From CAZBDV01 sp964490765 (lineage in GTDB: Bacteria > Cloacimonadota > Cloacimonadia > Cloacimonadales > JAJBBL01), in NCBI GenBank assembly GCA_964490765.1, contig CAZBDV010000006.1:1-64000 (forward strand): a DNA stretch of 64,000 bases, given 5' to 3'. The notes below the pieces were generated by a model. It saw nothing but the letters and a program-made list of their open reading frames with translations. It was not told the origin of the DNA and ran no database searches. Positions 27,388 to 35,833 of this stretch are shown here, piece after piece. Within the stretch, counting starts at the first letter, position 1. Each line of letters opens with the position of its first letter. The position numbers and the translations under genes were made by a program.

Positions 27388-28590
27388 TTAGCGGGTTAAA
27401 GAAATAAGCCCCTCTTTCAGCCTCTCTACACCTTTCTCAATATTCTCCATACTGGTAGCGAAAGAGAAGCGAACATAATTATCAACACCGAATGCCAGAC
27501 CGGGCACGAGTGCGATATGGTATTTTTCCAGGAGATATGTGCAGAGCATGATGGAATTCTTGATCCCCTGTTTGTTGTTCATCAGATAGTATGAGATGTT
27601 GGGCATGGCATAAAAGGCACCCTGTGGTTTGAAGCAGCTGACATTGGGAATTCTGTTCAGTTCAACGATAAGCCAGTCTCTCCGTTTCTCGAATTCCTTT
27701 CTCATCATCTCGACTGAACCGTCATCAATTGTCAGAGCAGCAAGGGCAGCTTTCTGGGTGACAGAACAGACATTCGAGGTTGTATGCTCCTGGATTCTAC
27801 CGGCCCTTTTAATGATCTCTTCGTTACCTGCTGCATAGCCTAACCGCCATCCGGTCATAGCATAAGCCTTCGATACTCCGTTGATCAGGACGGTAATATT
27901 CTTGATCTCCGGTGAGATTGATGCAATCGATATATGCTTCATTCCATCATAGATGATCTTCTCGTATATCTCATCCGAGATGATGATAATATTGTGTTTC
28001 AGACAGACTTCGCCTATCTCTTCCAGTTCCTGACGGGTATAAACACACCCTGTAGGATTATCGGGGCTGGTGATGATCAACGCTTTTGGTGTAGCATGGT
28101 AGAGGATGGCCTCTTCCAGCTGCCGGGCAGAGATTTTGAAATGCGAAGCTTCGTTCGTCGGGAGTATTATCGGAAAAGCGTCAACCATTTCCACCTGAGA
28201 AGTATAACTGACCCAGTAGGGTGATGGGATAAAGACCTCATCGCGTGGGTCACAGATGGACATAAGGACATTGATGATAGCGGCCTTGGCACCTGGGGAG
28301 ACAAGTACCTGATTCGGGTTGTATTCGAGGTCGTTATCCATTTTCAGTTTGGCACAGATAGCCTCACGTAATGGCAGAATACCCGAAGCTACGGTATATC
28401 TGGTAAAGTTCTGGTCAATTGCCGCTTTGCCGGCCTCTTTGATATAGTCGGGCGTGTTAAAATCGGGTTCACCTGCACCCAGGTTTATAACATCAATACC
28501 GTTAGCTTGCATCTCTTTGGCTTTGGCAGTGACCGAAAGTGTTGGTGAAGGGCGTATCGCTTTAGCTCTGTTAGCTATCTTAATATTCAT
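27388..28590 (-). CDS. Class I/II aminotransferase, aspartate aminotransferase-like
   Basis: PLP enzyme of 400 residues from the fold-type I aspartate aminotransferase (AspB/AspC-like) group. The PLP lysine is Lys241 in SKAYAMTGWRLGYA. Other family markers are INLGAGEPDFNTP, the SPSPYW-type FIPSPYWVSY, ITSPDNPTG and VRFSFATS near the end. It probably moves amino groups between aspartate or glutamate and 2-oxo acids. Related enzymes use prephenate or aromatic acids, so the substrate is not fixed. It is followed without a gap by a small membrane protein. Confidence 0.92.
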   Translation of the reverse strand: MNIKIANRAKAIRPSPTLSVTAKAKEMQANGIDVINLGAGEPDFNTPDYIKEAGKAAIDQNFTRYTVASGILPLREAICAKLKMDNDLEYNPNQVLVSPGAKAAIINVLMSICDPRDEVFIPSPYWVSYTSQVEMVDAFPIILPTNEASHFKISARQLEEAILYHATPKALIITSPDNPTGCVYTRQELEEIGEVCLKHNIIIISDEIYEKIIYDGMKHISIASISPEIKNITVLINGVSKAYAMTGWRLGYAAGNEEIIKRAGRIQEHTTSNVCSVTQKAALAALTIDDGSVEMMRKEFEKRRDWLIVELNRIPNVSCFKPQGAFYAMPNISYYLMNNKQGIKNSIMLCTYLLEKYHIALVPGLAFGVDNYVRFSFATSMENIEKGVERLKEGLISLTR

Positions 28591-28627
28591 TTATTCCCCC
28601 ATCTATCTAAGTATTTTTTTCTCTCTA

Positions 28628-30739
28628 TTACTCTTTTCCCTTTTCTCCCTCAAGAACGACGAGAGAGAGGTCTCCGACCTGGAGAAAGAGAGTTCTGATC
28701 CTATTCAGAAGTGCATAGCGGTTTAATTTCAGTTTCTCCTCTTCCACATTGACCAGAACATGATCGAAAAAGAGGTCGATCCTGCTTTTCAGGGTTATAA
28801 ACAATTTGAGCAGAGCCTGAAAATCGTTCTCTTGCAGCAGAGCGAGTGAACTCTTTTCCAGATCGAGGAGTGCCTGGTAAAGCTCTTTCTCCTCTTTCTC
28901 CTGAAGCAAGTCGGTATTAATATCGCCCAATCCTTTACTTCCGGCAATGATATTGGAAACCCTCTTGAAACTCAGTATCAATCCTTCGAAATCATCTCTT
29001 TTGCGGAACTTCTGCAGTGCCTTGACCCTCTGTTTGACAACAGGGATATAGCCTATATCTACAGCGATCACCGCATCGATGATGTCATAATCAATTTTTT
29101 TCTGGTTCAGAAGCCATTCTACTCTCTGGCGGAAGAATGAATTGAGTTCTTCTTTCTTGTTATCCTTTTCCGGTAATCTCCCATCCAGAAGGCTGTAGGT
29201 ATAATCGATAAGTTCGGGCAGATTAACCCGCAACTCCTCTTCATAGAGTATCCTGATGACACCGTTCCCGGCGCGTCTCAGAGCAAATGGATCATACGAG
29301 CCGGTAGGTATATTCCCGATACCGAAGATACCGCAGAGAGTATCGATTTTATCGGCAAGAGCTACTATCTGTCCTGCCACTGAGGCAGGAATATCGTCGT
29401 TAAAACTGAGAGGTTGATAGTGTTCTTCTATTGCAACAGCAACCAGAGGGTCTTCCCCGAAGTGGAGAGCGTAGTTCATCCCGACATACCCCTGTAAGCC
29501 AGCAAATTCTTTCTCAGCAATCATATTGGTCACGAGATCGAATTTACAGATCTCTGCGGCTCTGAGAACCTTATCCTTCAACTCCCGATCAATTTTTAGT
29601 CTTTCGGTGAGAAAGTCAGCAATTTTTATTATCCTTTCTACTTTGTCACTAATCGACCCGAGCTCAGCATGAAAAACCGTCTTCTGGAGTTTTTCGTTAA
29701 AATAATCTATTGACCGCTCCAGATCCTCTTCGAAGTAGAAGACCGCATCATCGAGCCTGGCTTTGACAACCCGCCTGTTCCCCTCTATAGTGTTTTCCGC
29801 ATATTGGGGATGATTGTTGGCGATAAATATGAATCTGTTCTGAAGTTTACCTTTCTCTCCGGAGTATAGAGGAAAATACTTCTGATTTGTAGCCAGGGTG
29901 GAGTGAATTATCTTCTCTGGGAGCTGGAGGTATTTTTCTTCATAATCTGCCATCACAGCTGTGGGAAATTCAACAATATCGGTAACCTCTTCCAGGAGGT
30001 TATCACTGTAATCTATCCGGCAGTTCATACTGGTTGCCAATCTGTCGAGTTGTTCTCTGATATTTTTTTTCCTTCGTTCCCTGTCGGCAATCACAAAATT
30101 CTCTTCCAGCCGTTCAAGGTAATTGCCAGGATTTTCGAGTGTGATGCTCTCTCCTCTCCTGCCGAAAACATTACCAAAGGTTATCCTGCCTGCCTTGAGC
30201 CCATCAAAATCGAACTCTACTATCTCATCTCCGAAGAGAGCTACCAGCCATCTAATCGGCCGAGCAAAGGTAATATTTTTGGAGTTCCAGTACATCGTCT
30301 TGGGGAAACTGATTTTTTTGATTGCTTCCGATAGAAGTGCTGGGAGAATTTTCAGGCTCTCTACTCCTCTGTTATGGATCTGAGTTGTTATGTATTCACC
30401 TTTATCGGTCTTTTTTACTTCGAGTTGCTCTTTAGCAACCCCGGCACTCCTGAGGAAACCTTCCCCTGCTTTCGTCAGATTACCCTCAGCATTAAAGGCA
30501 ATCCTGACTGCCGGGCCGACCTTCTCAAAAGTCTCATCCTCCTGTTTCTCTGCCAGTGATCTGATGAGTACTGTAAGTCTCCGCGGAGTAGAGAAAGTGC
30601 TGATATCTTCATAGGATAACCGCTCTTTTACAAGTGTTACCGATAGATGTTTACAGAGTGATTCCAATGCTGGTAGTATATAACCTGCCGGCAGTTCTTC
30701 ACCTCCGATTTCAAAGAGCAAGTCTCTTTTATCAATCAT
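28628..30739 (-). CDS. glyS: Glycyl-tRNA synthetase beta subunit
   Basis: Protein of 703 residues, the full length of the bacterial GlyS beta chain of the alpha2-beta2 enzyme that charges tRNA-Gly. It opens with DLLFEIGGEELPAGYI and contains FSTPRRLTVLI and FARPIRWLVALF. The C-terminal half has the HD-like ALADKIDTLCGIF and the anticodon-binding region. The alpha subunit gene (glyQ) is not next to it, unlike in many genomes, and is not in this window. The start ATG has only a weak ribosome binding site. Confidence 0.96.
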   Translation of the reverse strand: MIDKRDLLFEIGGEELPAGYILPALESLCKHLSVTLVKERLSYEDISTFSTPRRLTVLIRSLAEKQEDETFEKVGPAVRIAFNAEGNLTKAGEGFLRSAGVAKEQLEVKKTDKGEYITTQIHNRGVESLKILPALLSEAIKKISFPKTMYWNSKNITFARPIRWLVALFGDEIVEFDFDGLKAGRITFGNVFGRRGESITLENPGNYLERLEENFVIADRERRKKNIREQLDRLATSMNCRIDYSDNLLEEVTDIVEFPTAVMADYEEKYLQLPEKIIHSTLATNQKYFPLYSGEKGKLQNRFIFIANNHPQYAENTIEGNRRVVKARLDDAVFYFEEDLERSIDYFNEKLQKTVFHAELGSISDKVERIIKIADFLTERLKIDRELKDKVLRAAEICKFDLVTNMIAEKEFAGLQGYVGMNYALHFGEDPLVAVAIEEHYQPLSFNDDIPASVAGQIVALADKIDTLCGIFGIGNIPTGSYDPFALRRAGNGVIRILYEEELRVNLPELIDYTYSLLDGRLPEKDNKKEELNSFFRQRVEWLLNQKKIDYDIIDAVIAVDIGYIPVVKQRVKALQKFRKRDDFEGLILSFKRVSNIIAGSKGLGDINTDLLQEKEEKELYQALLDLEKSSLALLQENDFQALLKLFITLKSRIDLFFDHVLVNVEEEKLKLNRYALLNRIRTLFLQVGDLSLVVLEGEKGKE

Positions 30740-30956
30740 CTGTATTAGACCTCATAACACTATTAGTTTCTAATTCTAAGTGTGAATGTCATAAAACCGA
30801 AGACAATTTTAATGTCCATTATTTTTTGCGATATCTTCGTACTGCAAACACTTATGTAGTTGGGCAGGATTCTCTCTCTATCAGTAATGATGTAGAAAAG
30901 GGGCGGAAACTCTTGTGCAGCAGAGCAGGGCAGGGGGGAAAAATGAAGAAACCATT

Positions 30957-30998
30957 GGGGAGCATACGAGGCGGATGGCGCCGACTCCCATGCTCCTC
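30957..30998 (-). terminator. Hairpin ending the MTA-salvage operon
   Basis: GGGGAGCAT (30957-30965) pairs with ATGCTCCTC (30990-30998), with one GU pair, and encloses a small inner stem (GGCG/CGCC). It lies 22 bases past the stop of the second PorV-like gene. The minus strand continues into a U-rich stretch (GGTTTCTTCATTTTT). It is a candidate terminator with a long branched loop. Confidence 0.45.
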
Positions 30999-31020
30999 AA
31001 AGATTTTCGAGAAACAGAAT

Positions 31021-31986
31021 TTAGAAGAGATACTTGAGAGTAATCTGATTGACCAGGCCAAGATCTCCGTAGGAGGTGATACCGTAATTCAGTTCATAGT
31101 TGTTATAATTGATGCCAAATCCACCAGACAGGCCGGAGAAGAAATCGTAATCTCCCCCCATTTTCCAGTCATCGGTTCTGGTATCGAATCCAGTTCTCAG
31201 GGTTAGAATGGGATGTAACCTGTATTCAAGGCCAATCCTGCCAGAAAAATCGTTATCGAGGGGTTTCAGTATATCAAGATTTCCAACGAATTTTTCGTGG
31301 AACCGATAGTTGAAACCAACCGTTACCTGAGTAGGCATCTTCTCTCTGTATTTAGTGGCGGTATAATAGGTGATCTGTGTCCCGACATTCTTCAAAGTCA
31401 CTCCAACTTTCAGATTCTCGTTCATCGTCTGATGCAATACCCCCAAATCGATCACTGCTGCGGAAGCAGAATAATCTTCCAGCGATTCGCTTATATACCT
31501 GATGGATGCTCCCAGATTGAGAAATTCGTGAATATAATAACCACTGGCAAATCCAACCACAATATCGTTAGCACCGAATGTTCCTGCTGTTCCCATATAT
31601 TCACCCTGTTCATCTACCATTGTCCTGGTGATACTCTGATTACCGAGATACTGGGCAAAGATTCCGAAAGATAGTCTCTCCTGCGAGGGAGAGATGTAGA
31701 CTACTGAGCCACCCTGAAACCCTTCGAAATAGTTCATATAGGTGGTAGCTATCCCTTTTGACCGGGCATTGGGCAGGCCAGCCGGATTGAAGAAGACAGC
31801 ATCTGTATCGTCCGACATAGCTGTATAAGCGTTACCAAGAGCAGTAGCACGGGCAGAATAGATCACCCTGAGAAAATTGAAACCGGTAGTCCCAACATCT
31901 TCATGGGCACTCAGGTTCTGAGGAATAGAAATTGTTCCGCAAATCAGAACAACGACCAGGATTATGGTTGAAAGACAACTCTTCAT
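31021..31986 (-). CDS. PorV/PorQ-family outer-membrane protein, second copy
   Basis: Protein of 321 residues with a signal peptide (about residues 1-27). It shows the PorV/PorQ family opening (GTTGFNFLRVIYSARATALG, NAYTAMSDDTDAVFFNPAGL) and a beta-barrel ending in ITLKYLF. It is similar in plan to the protein at 15432-16469 but lacks the acidic calcium-like loops. In type IX secretion these proteins shuttle or shape cargo at the outer membrane. It is the last gene of the MTA-salvage operon, and its ATG overlaps the stop of the EIIA gene by 4 bases (31983-31986). The reason for that company is unclear. Confidence 0.85.
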   Translation of the reverse strand: MKSCLSTIILVVVLICGTISIPQNLSAHEDVGTTGFNFLRVIYSARATALGNAYTAMSDDTDAVFFNPAGLPNARSKGIATTYMNYFEGFQGGSVVYISPSQERLSFGIFAQYLGNQSITRTMVDEQGEYMGTAGTFGANDIVVGFASGYYIHEFLNLGASIRYISESLEDYSASAAVIDLGVLHQTMNENLKVGVTLKNVGTQITYYTATKYREKMPTQVTVGFNYRFHEKFVGNLDILKPLDNDFSGRIGLEYRLHPILTLRTGFDTRTDDWKMGGDYDFFSGLSGGFGINYNNYELNYGITSYGDLGLVNQITLKYLF

Positions 31987-32429
31987 TTTTCCAGACTCCG
32001 GAAGGTTTTTAACAGACTATCACCATCAATACAGGAGAAAACTAATCTGCGATTATTTTCATCGTGTAAGAACTGGCACACTTTCTGTAATATTTTCATA
32101 TATTCATTTCCCCCTTGTACAGGGATTGCAAATGATACTACGAGTTTTACTCTCTTCCTGTCAAGTGAATCATAATCTATCTCTCTGTCAAGGAGATATA
32201 TGCCGGCTTTAAGTTCTCTTACCGTCTCGTCTCTCAGGTGTGGGACGGCAATACCATACCCTATCCCTGTTGAGAGACTCTTCTCCCTTTCCATTATTCT
32301 GGTGTAGAAGAGATTAGCATCCCTTACAGTACCGATCTCTTCGTATAAACGTGCAATCTTCCTGATTGTATCTTCTTTATCGCACACTTCCAGGGATGTT
32401 CTTACTAAACGGTGATCGAATACGCTCAT
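31983..32429 (-). CDS. PTS EIIA component, fructose/nitrogen (PtsN-like) type
   Basis: Protein of 148 residues of the PTS EIIA type 2 fold. The phosphoryl-accepting His is His64 in GIGYGIAVPHLRDE. It stands alone: no EI, HPr, EIIB or EIIC gene lies nearby, so a regulatory PtsN-like role is more likely than sugar uptake. It overlaps the PorV-like gene and follows the deaminase gene by 12 bases, which suggests control of or linkage to that operon. The start ATG has only a weak ribosome binding site. Confidence 0.88.
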   Translation of the reverse strand: MSVFDHRLVRTSLEVCDKEDTIRKIARLYEEIGTVRDANLFYTRIMEREKSLSTGIGYGIAVPHLRDETVRELKAGIYLLDREIDYDSLDRKRVKLVVSFAIPVQGGNEYMKILQKVCQFLHDENNRRLVFSCIDGDSLLKTFRSLEK

Positions 32430-32441
32430 ACTTTATGTCGC

Positions 32442-33803
32442 TCAGGATTTCATCTTATCCCGATAAAAGCTTGCTCTCTCCAGGATTTCTCCTTCGTCGA
32501 GAGTCAGCAGTTCTCTATTCATCATAACGATCCGGCCATTAATAATCACATCTCTGATATTAGCTGAATTGAGATTATAGACAATCTGGGAATAGACATC
32601 ATAGAGAGGTTGAGACTCTACCTGTCCCGGGTCGATGATGATCAGGTCCCCTTTCTTGCCCGGTTCCAGTGAGCCGAGTATTTTCTCCCTCTTCAGTGCC
32701 TTTGCAGCATTAATCGTCGGGAAACGGACGATCTCTTTTGCCGGCAGGAAAGTAGGATCGTTATTCAGTGCCTTATGGACCCTGGCAGTAATTCCCAATT
32801 CCTCGATTATGGAGAGGTTGTTGTTGCTGGCAACGCCGTCAGTACCGGTAGTCATATTGATCTTTCTGGAGAGGCATTTCTTCAGGGGAAGGAATCCTGA
32901 AGCGAGTTTGAGATTGCTCTTAGTATTGATGGAAATACTAACCTGCCGGTCTGCGAGGATATCAATGTCCCTGTCTGAGAGCCAGACGCAGTGGGCAGCG
33001 ATGACATCATCTCCCCAGAAACCGAGATTTTCGAGATATTCTGTCGGGGTCAGGTTATGGTTCTTCAAAGCATCATTATACTCTTTCTCTGTTTCAGAGA
33101 GGTGGGTATGGATTAACAGCTCATGCTTTCTAGCCGTTTCGGCTGCCAGCTTCAAAGTGTCTGTCCCACAGGTATAGATAGCGTGCGGAGAAATGGTAAC
33201 ATCGATCAGTTCCTCATCCTTCATCTTTTCGTTTAACCTCAAGATGTACTCTATTCCATCCCGGGCATTTTCATGATTGGCAACCGGGTTATCCATTATC
33301 CCCTCTCCGATAAAGGCTCTTATTCCGGCCTCTTTTGCTGCTCTGGCGGTCATTTCACCCTCAAAATACTGGTCATTGAAGAGAGTGACGCCGTTCCGGA
33401 TAAGATCGGCAATACCGTGAAGAGAAGAATGATAGACAAATTCGGGATTTACCATCTTATTCTCTCGTGGCCAGATGTACTCATTTAACCAGATATGAAG
33501 CGGCAGATCGTCTGCCAAACCCTTAAAATAGCTCATCGGTACATGTGTGTGCGTATTAATCAGGCCTGGAAGCAGTATTTTTCCTGCAGCATCGATTATC
33601 TGACCCGGGGTATATTGTGTCAGAGGGTCTCTACCCTTTTGATAGCCACCAGGGGTTTTATCAGGCTCTTCCCCTGAATCAAGGATTGATCCTTTATCTA
33701 AGGCCAGCCAGCCATTTTCGATGATCTCCATCTGACTGTTCATTGTAACGATAATCCCATTACGGATCAGTATATCTATCTTCTGTAGTCTTTCGGTATT
33801 CAT
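32442..33803 (-). CDS. 5-methylthioadenosine/S-adenosylhomocysteine deaminase-like amidohydrolase
   Basis: Protein of 453 residues of the metal-dependent amidohydrolase superfamily, MtaD/SsnA/TrzN group. Metal-binding HTH is at residues 85-87 (LINTHTHVPMSYFKGLADDL), followed by DVTISPHAIYTCG, HLSETEKEY, AHCVWLSD and the Asp in TGTDGVASNNN. MtaD deaminates MTA to methylthioinosine and SAH to S-inosylhomocysteine. Closely related enzymes act on other aminated purines or triazines. The neighbouring MtnA-type isomerase supports an MTA role. The ATG has GAGGAGG upstream. Confidence 0.88.
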   Translation of the reverse strand: MNTERLQKIDILIRNGIIVTMNSQMEIIENGWLALDKGSILDSGEEPDKTPGGYQKGRDPLTQYTPGQIIDAAGKILLPGLINTHTHVPMSYFKGLADDLPLHIWLNEYIWPRENKMVNPEFVYHSSLHGIADLIRNGVTLFNDQYFEGEMTARAAKEAGIRAFIGEGIMDNPVANHENARDGIEYILRLNEKMKDEELIDVTISPHAIYTCGTDTLKLAAETARKHELLIHTHLSETEKEYNDALKNHNLTPTEYLENLGFWGDDVIAAHCVWLSDRDIDILADRQVSISINTKSNLKLASGFLPLKKCLSRKINMTTGTDGVASNNNLSIIEELGITARVHKALNNDPTFLPAKEIVRFPTINAAKALKREKILGSLEPGKKGDLIIIDPGQVESQPLYDVYSQIVYNLNSANIRDVIINGRIVMMNRELLTLDEGEILERASFYRDKMKS

Positions 33804-33836
33804 AGCAATTCAATCCTCCTCATCTCTGAACCAGCT

Positions 33837-34526
33837 TCATCTTTCGCCAACGGCAAATCTCTCCATCAGCTTGACAGTAGCATCTCCAGCTTTATCGAGA
33901 GAATTGTCAAATACAATTATTCCATCCCGATGACCACCGAGAATGATAGTACCACCAGTCTGTTCATTTCCACCCGATCGCATTTTTTTTAAGTCAGAAA
34001 TGACTCCTGCTATTGCCTCTGCCAATTCTGGAGTTCCATACTCTGCCTGCGGGTCGGTAAGTGGGTAAGAATCTCGTGCTCTTTCCCAGATTTTACGGTT
34101 ATGTATGTGAATAACGGCGTTACATAGTTCGTCACCCCGGTATAATATAGCATGGGTCAGAGCTTCTGATGATGCCCTGCTCTGTCCGTAACATTCGACA
34201 GAGTTTTCCTGGAGGGAGAAACGGGTAACGAGAACGAGGTGCTCTGCGTTCAAGCGAGCAAGATGGCCTGTCTGGGTAGCGGTGATAACAAACCGGGGAT
34301 CCCGATCGTTTACCCCTTTTTCAGCATCCTGAAGCCTGCTGGTATCCTGTCCGATCCGGTAACTGATGTTTCCAAAACCGAAATGATCTTCGTTAACTCC
34401 GATAAGACCTTTCTCGTATAACCTGCTCCGCCAGAAGTTCAATTTTTGCAATGCTCTATCCTCGACAAAACAGGGTGATTCCCTGTGCCAGATACAATGA
34501 TACTTAACTATTCCTTCTGCCGCCAT
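33837..34526 (-). CDS. Class II aldolase/adducin family protein
   Basis: Protein of 229 residues (from the ATG at 34526) of the zinc aldolase family that includes fuculose-1-phosphate and rhamnulose-1-phosphate aldolases and MtnB. Visible landmarks are FGFGNISYR, an ASSEALTH segment with the catalytic Glu, the zinc pair in VIHIHNRKIW, and a later His in LGGHRDGI. Next to an MtnA-type isomerase it probably cleaves methylthioribulose-1-phosphate or 5-deoxyribulose-1-phosphate to DHAP plus an aldehyde; MtnB-type dehydration is the alternative. The frame also offers a TTG at 34547 overlapping the mtnA stop, but without a ribosome binding site; GAGAG precedes the ATG. Confidence 0.8.
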   Translation of the reverse strand: MAAEGIVKYHCIWHRESPCFVEDRALQKLNFWRSRLYEKGLIGVNEDHFGFGNISYRIGQDTSRLQDAEKGVNDRDPRFVITATQTGHLARLNAEHLVLVTRFSLQENSVECYGQSRASSEALTHAILYRGDELCNAVIHIHNRKIWERARDSYPLTDPQAEYGTPELAEAIAGVISDLKKMRSGGNEQTGGTIILGGHRDGIIVFDNSLDKAGDATVKLMERFAVGER

Positions 34527-34543
34527 CCTGTTAACTCTCTCGT

Positions 34544-35701
34544 TCAACGATCATCTGATGAGCTGGCATATTCGGGAAACATTCTGCTGATATTCTCCCG
34601 GTTGGCTTTACAGATACCCCTTTCCGTAACGAGACCAGAAATCAATCTGGCTGGTGTTATATCAAATCCGGGATTGACTGCTCTGGCATTCTCTTCTGTG
34701 ATCAGGACTGATTTGATCTCATTATCACATAATCCTTCGACGTATTTCACCTCATTTTCGTCCCGATTTTCGATTGGAATGTTTTTCAGACCATCCTCTG
34801 TTGTCCAGTCTATAGTCGATGAAGGGAGGGCAACATAGAAGGGTATATCATTGTCATAAGCTGCTAGGGCTTTCAGATAGGTGCCGATCTTATTGGTTGC
34901 ATCACCCTCTCTGGTCACCCGGTCGCACCCTACGAGAACGAGATCAACCATTCCTTTCTGCATCAGAAGGCCACCAGCATTGTCGGTAATCAGGCTGTTT
35001 TTCACTCCGTTCTGCGTAAGTTCCCAGACAGTGAGACGGGCACCCTGATTCCGGGGTCTTGTTTCATCTACCCAGACGTGGAGATCGATTCCCATCTTTT
35101 GTGCATGATAGATTATCGAGGTTACAGTTCCGAAATCAACACAGGCTAACCAGCCGGCATTACAATGGGTCAATATATTAACTACTGGGGGGTTTCCCTG
35201 GTTATTCCCCTCCTTATCAGCTTTACGGGCACTCACCTCTTTGATAATCTCTAAACCATGCTCACCGATCGCCCGACAGATCGTTTTATCCTCTTCTAAC
35301 AGCTCCTGGGCAATCTCTAAAGCAAGCTCGTACTGATCTCTCGTATCAGTCAACCCACTGATACGTTTGAGCATTCTTTTCAAACAATACTCCGTATTGA
35401 AAGCTGTGGGCCTCGCCTGCATGATTTTTTCTACACTCTCCTCAAGACAATTCTCCTTTTCAGCATACCGGTTTTCACTGATGGCAAAGGCTAACCCGAA
35501 GGCTGCCGTTATTCCAATAAGAGGTGCACCCCTTACCTGCATTTTGCTGATCGCATTAACGACATCGTCGAGACTTGACAGGGTCCTGAACACCACCTGG
35601 AAGGGGAGAAATCTCTGATCAATGATCCTGATCGCATCACCTCTCCATCCGCTGGGGGGAATATAGGTCAATGATGCATAATGTTCTCCATCAATAATCA
35701 C
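34544..35701 (-). CDS. mtnA: S-methyl-5-thioribose-1-phosphate isomerase-like protein
   Basis: Protein of 385 residues of the eIF2B alpha/beta/delta fold, isomerase branch. Family landmarks are MQVRGAPLIGITAAFGLA, the Cys in ILTHCNAGWLA (Cys180), ETRPRNQGARLTVWEL, and the Asp in GCDRVTREGDATNKIGTYLK (Asp260), then IPFYVALPSSTID. MtnA turns methylthioribose-1-phosphate into the ribulose form. Relatives act on 5-deoxyribose-1-phosphate or ribose-1,5-bisphosphate. The start is GTG, with GAGAGG upstream. It is the first gene of the operon. Confidence 0.9.
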   Translation of the reverse strand: MIIDGEHYASLTYIPPSGWRGDAIRIIDQRFLPFQVVFRTLSSLDDVVNAISKMQVRGAPLIGITAAFGLAFAISENRYAEKENCLEESVEKIMQARPTAFNTEYCLKRMLKRISGLTDTRDQYELALEIAQELLEEDKTICRAIGEHGLEIIKEVSARKADKEGNNQGNPPVVNILTHCNAGWLACVDFGTVTSIIYHAQKMGIDLHVWVDETRPRNQGARLTVWELTQNGVKNSLITDNAGGLLMQKGMVDLVLVGCDRVTREGDATNKIGTYLKALAAYDNDIPFYVALPSSTIDWTTEDGLKNIPIENRDENEVKYVEGLCDNEIKSVLITEENARAVNPGFDITPARLISGLVTERGICKANRENISRMFPEYASSSDDR

Positions 35702-35735
35702 CTTTAACCTCTCTTACATATTTTATTGTAAAACG

Positions 35736-35763
35736 AAAAAGAGCGTTAATTAACGCTCTTTTT
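35736..35763 (-). terminator. Bidirectional terminator after pilC
   Basis: GAGCGTTAATTAACGCTC (35741-35758) is a perfect palindrome flanked by AAAAA on the left and TTTTT on the right, giving a U-tract on either strand. It lies about 70 bases past the stop of pilC on the minus strand, so it ends the pilus operon. It is also just upstream of the mtnA start. Confidence 0.85.
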
Positions 35764-35833
35764 CTCTAATATATCAACTGTCCCAATCTGTCAATCAGAC
35801 AATTCGCTTCTCTATCGATAGGATTGATGTGAT

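Noticed and set aside
30943..31206. A plus-strand frame starting ATGAAGAAACC after a G-rich, ribosome-binding-site-like stretch.
   Set aside because: Most of it is antisense to the second PorV-like gene and the product resembles nothing; the G-rich stretch lies in the 3' region of the opposite operon.
32635..33177. A 180-codon plus-strand open frame inside the deaminase gene.
   Set aside because: Antisense shadow of a clear amidohydrolase; its composition mirrors the opposite strand.
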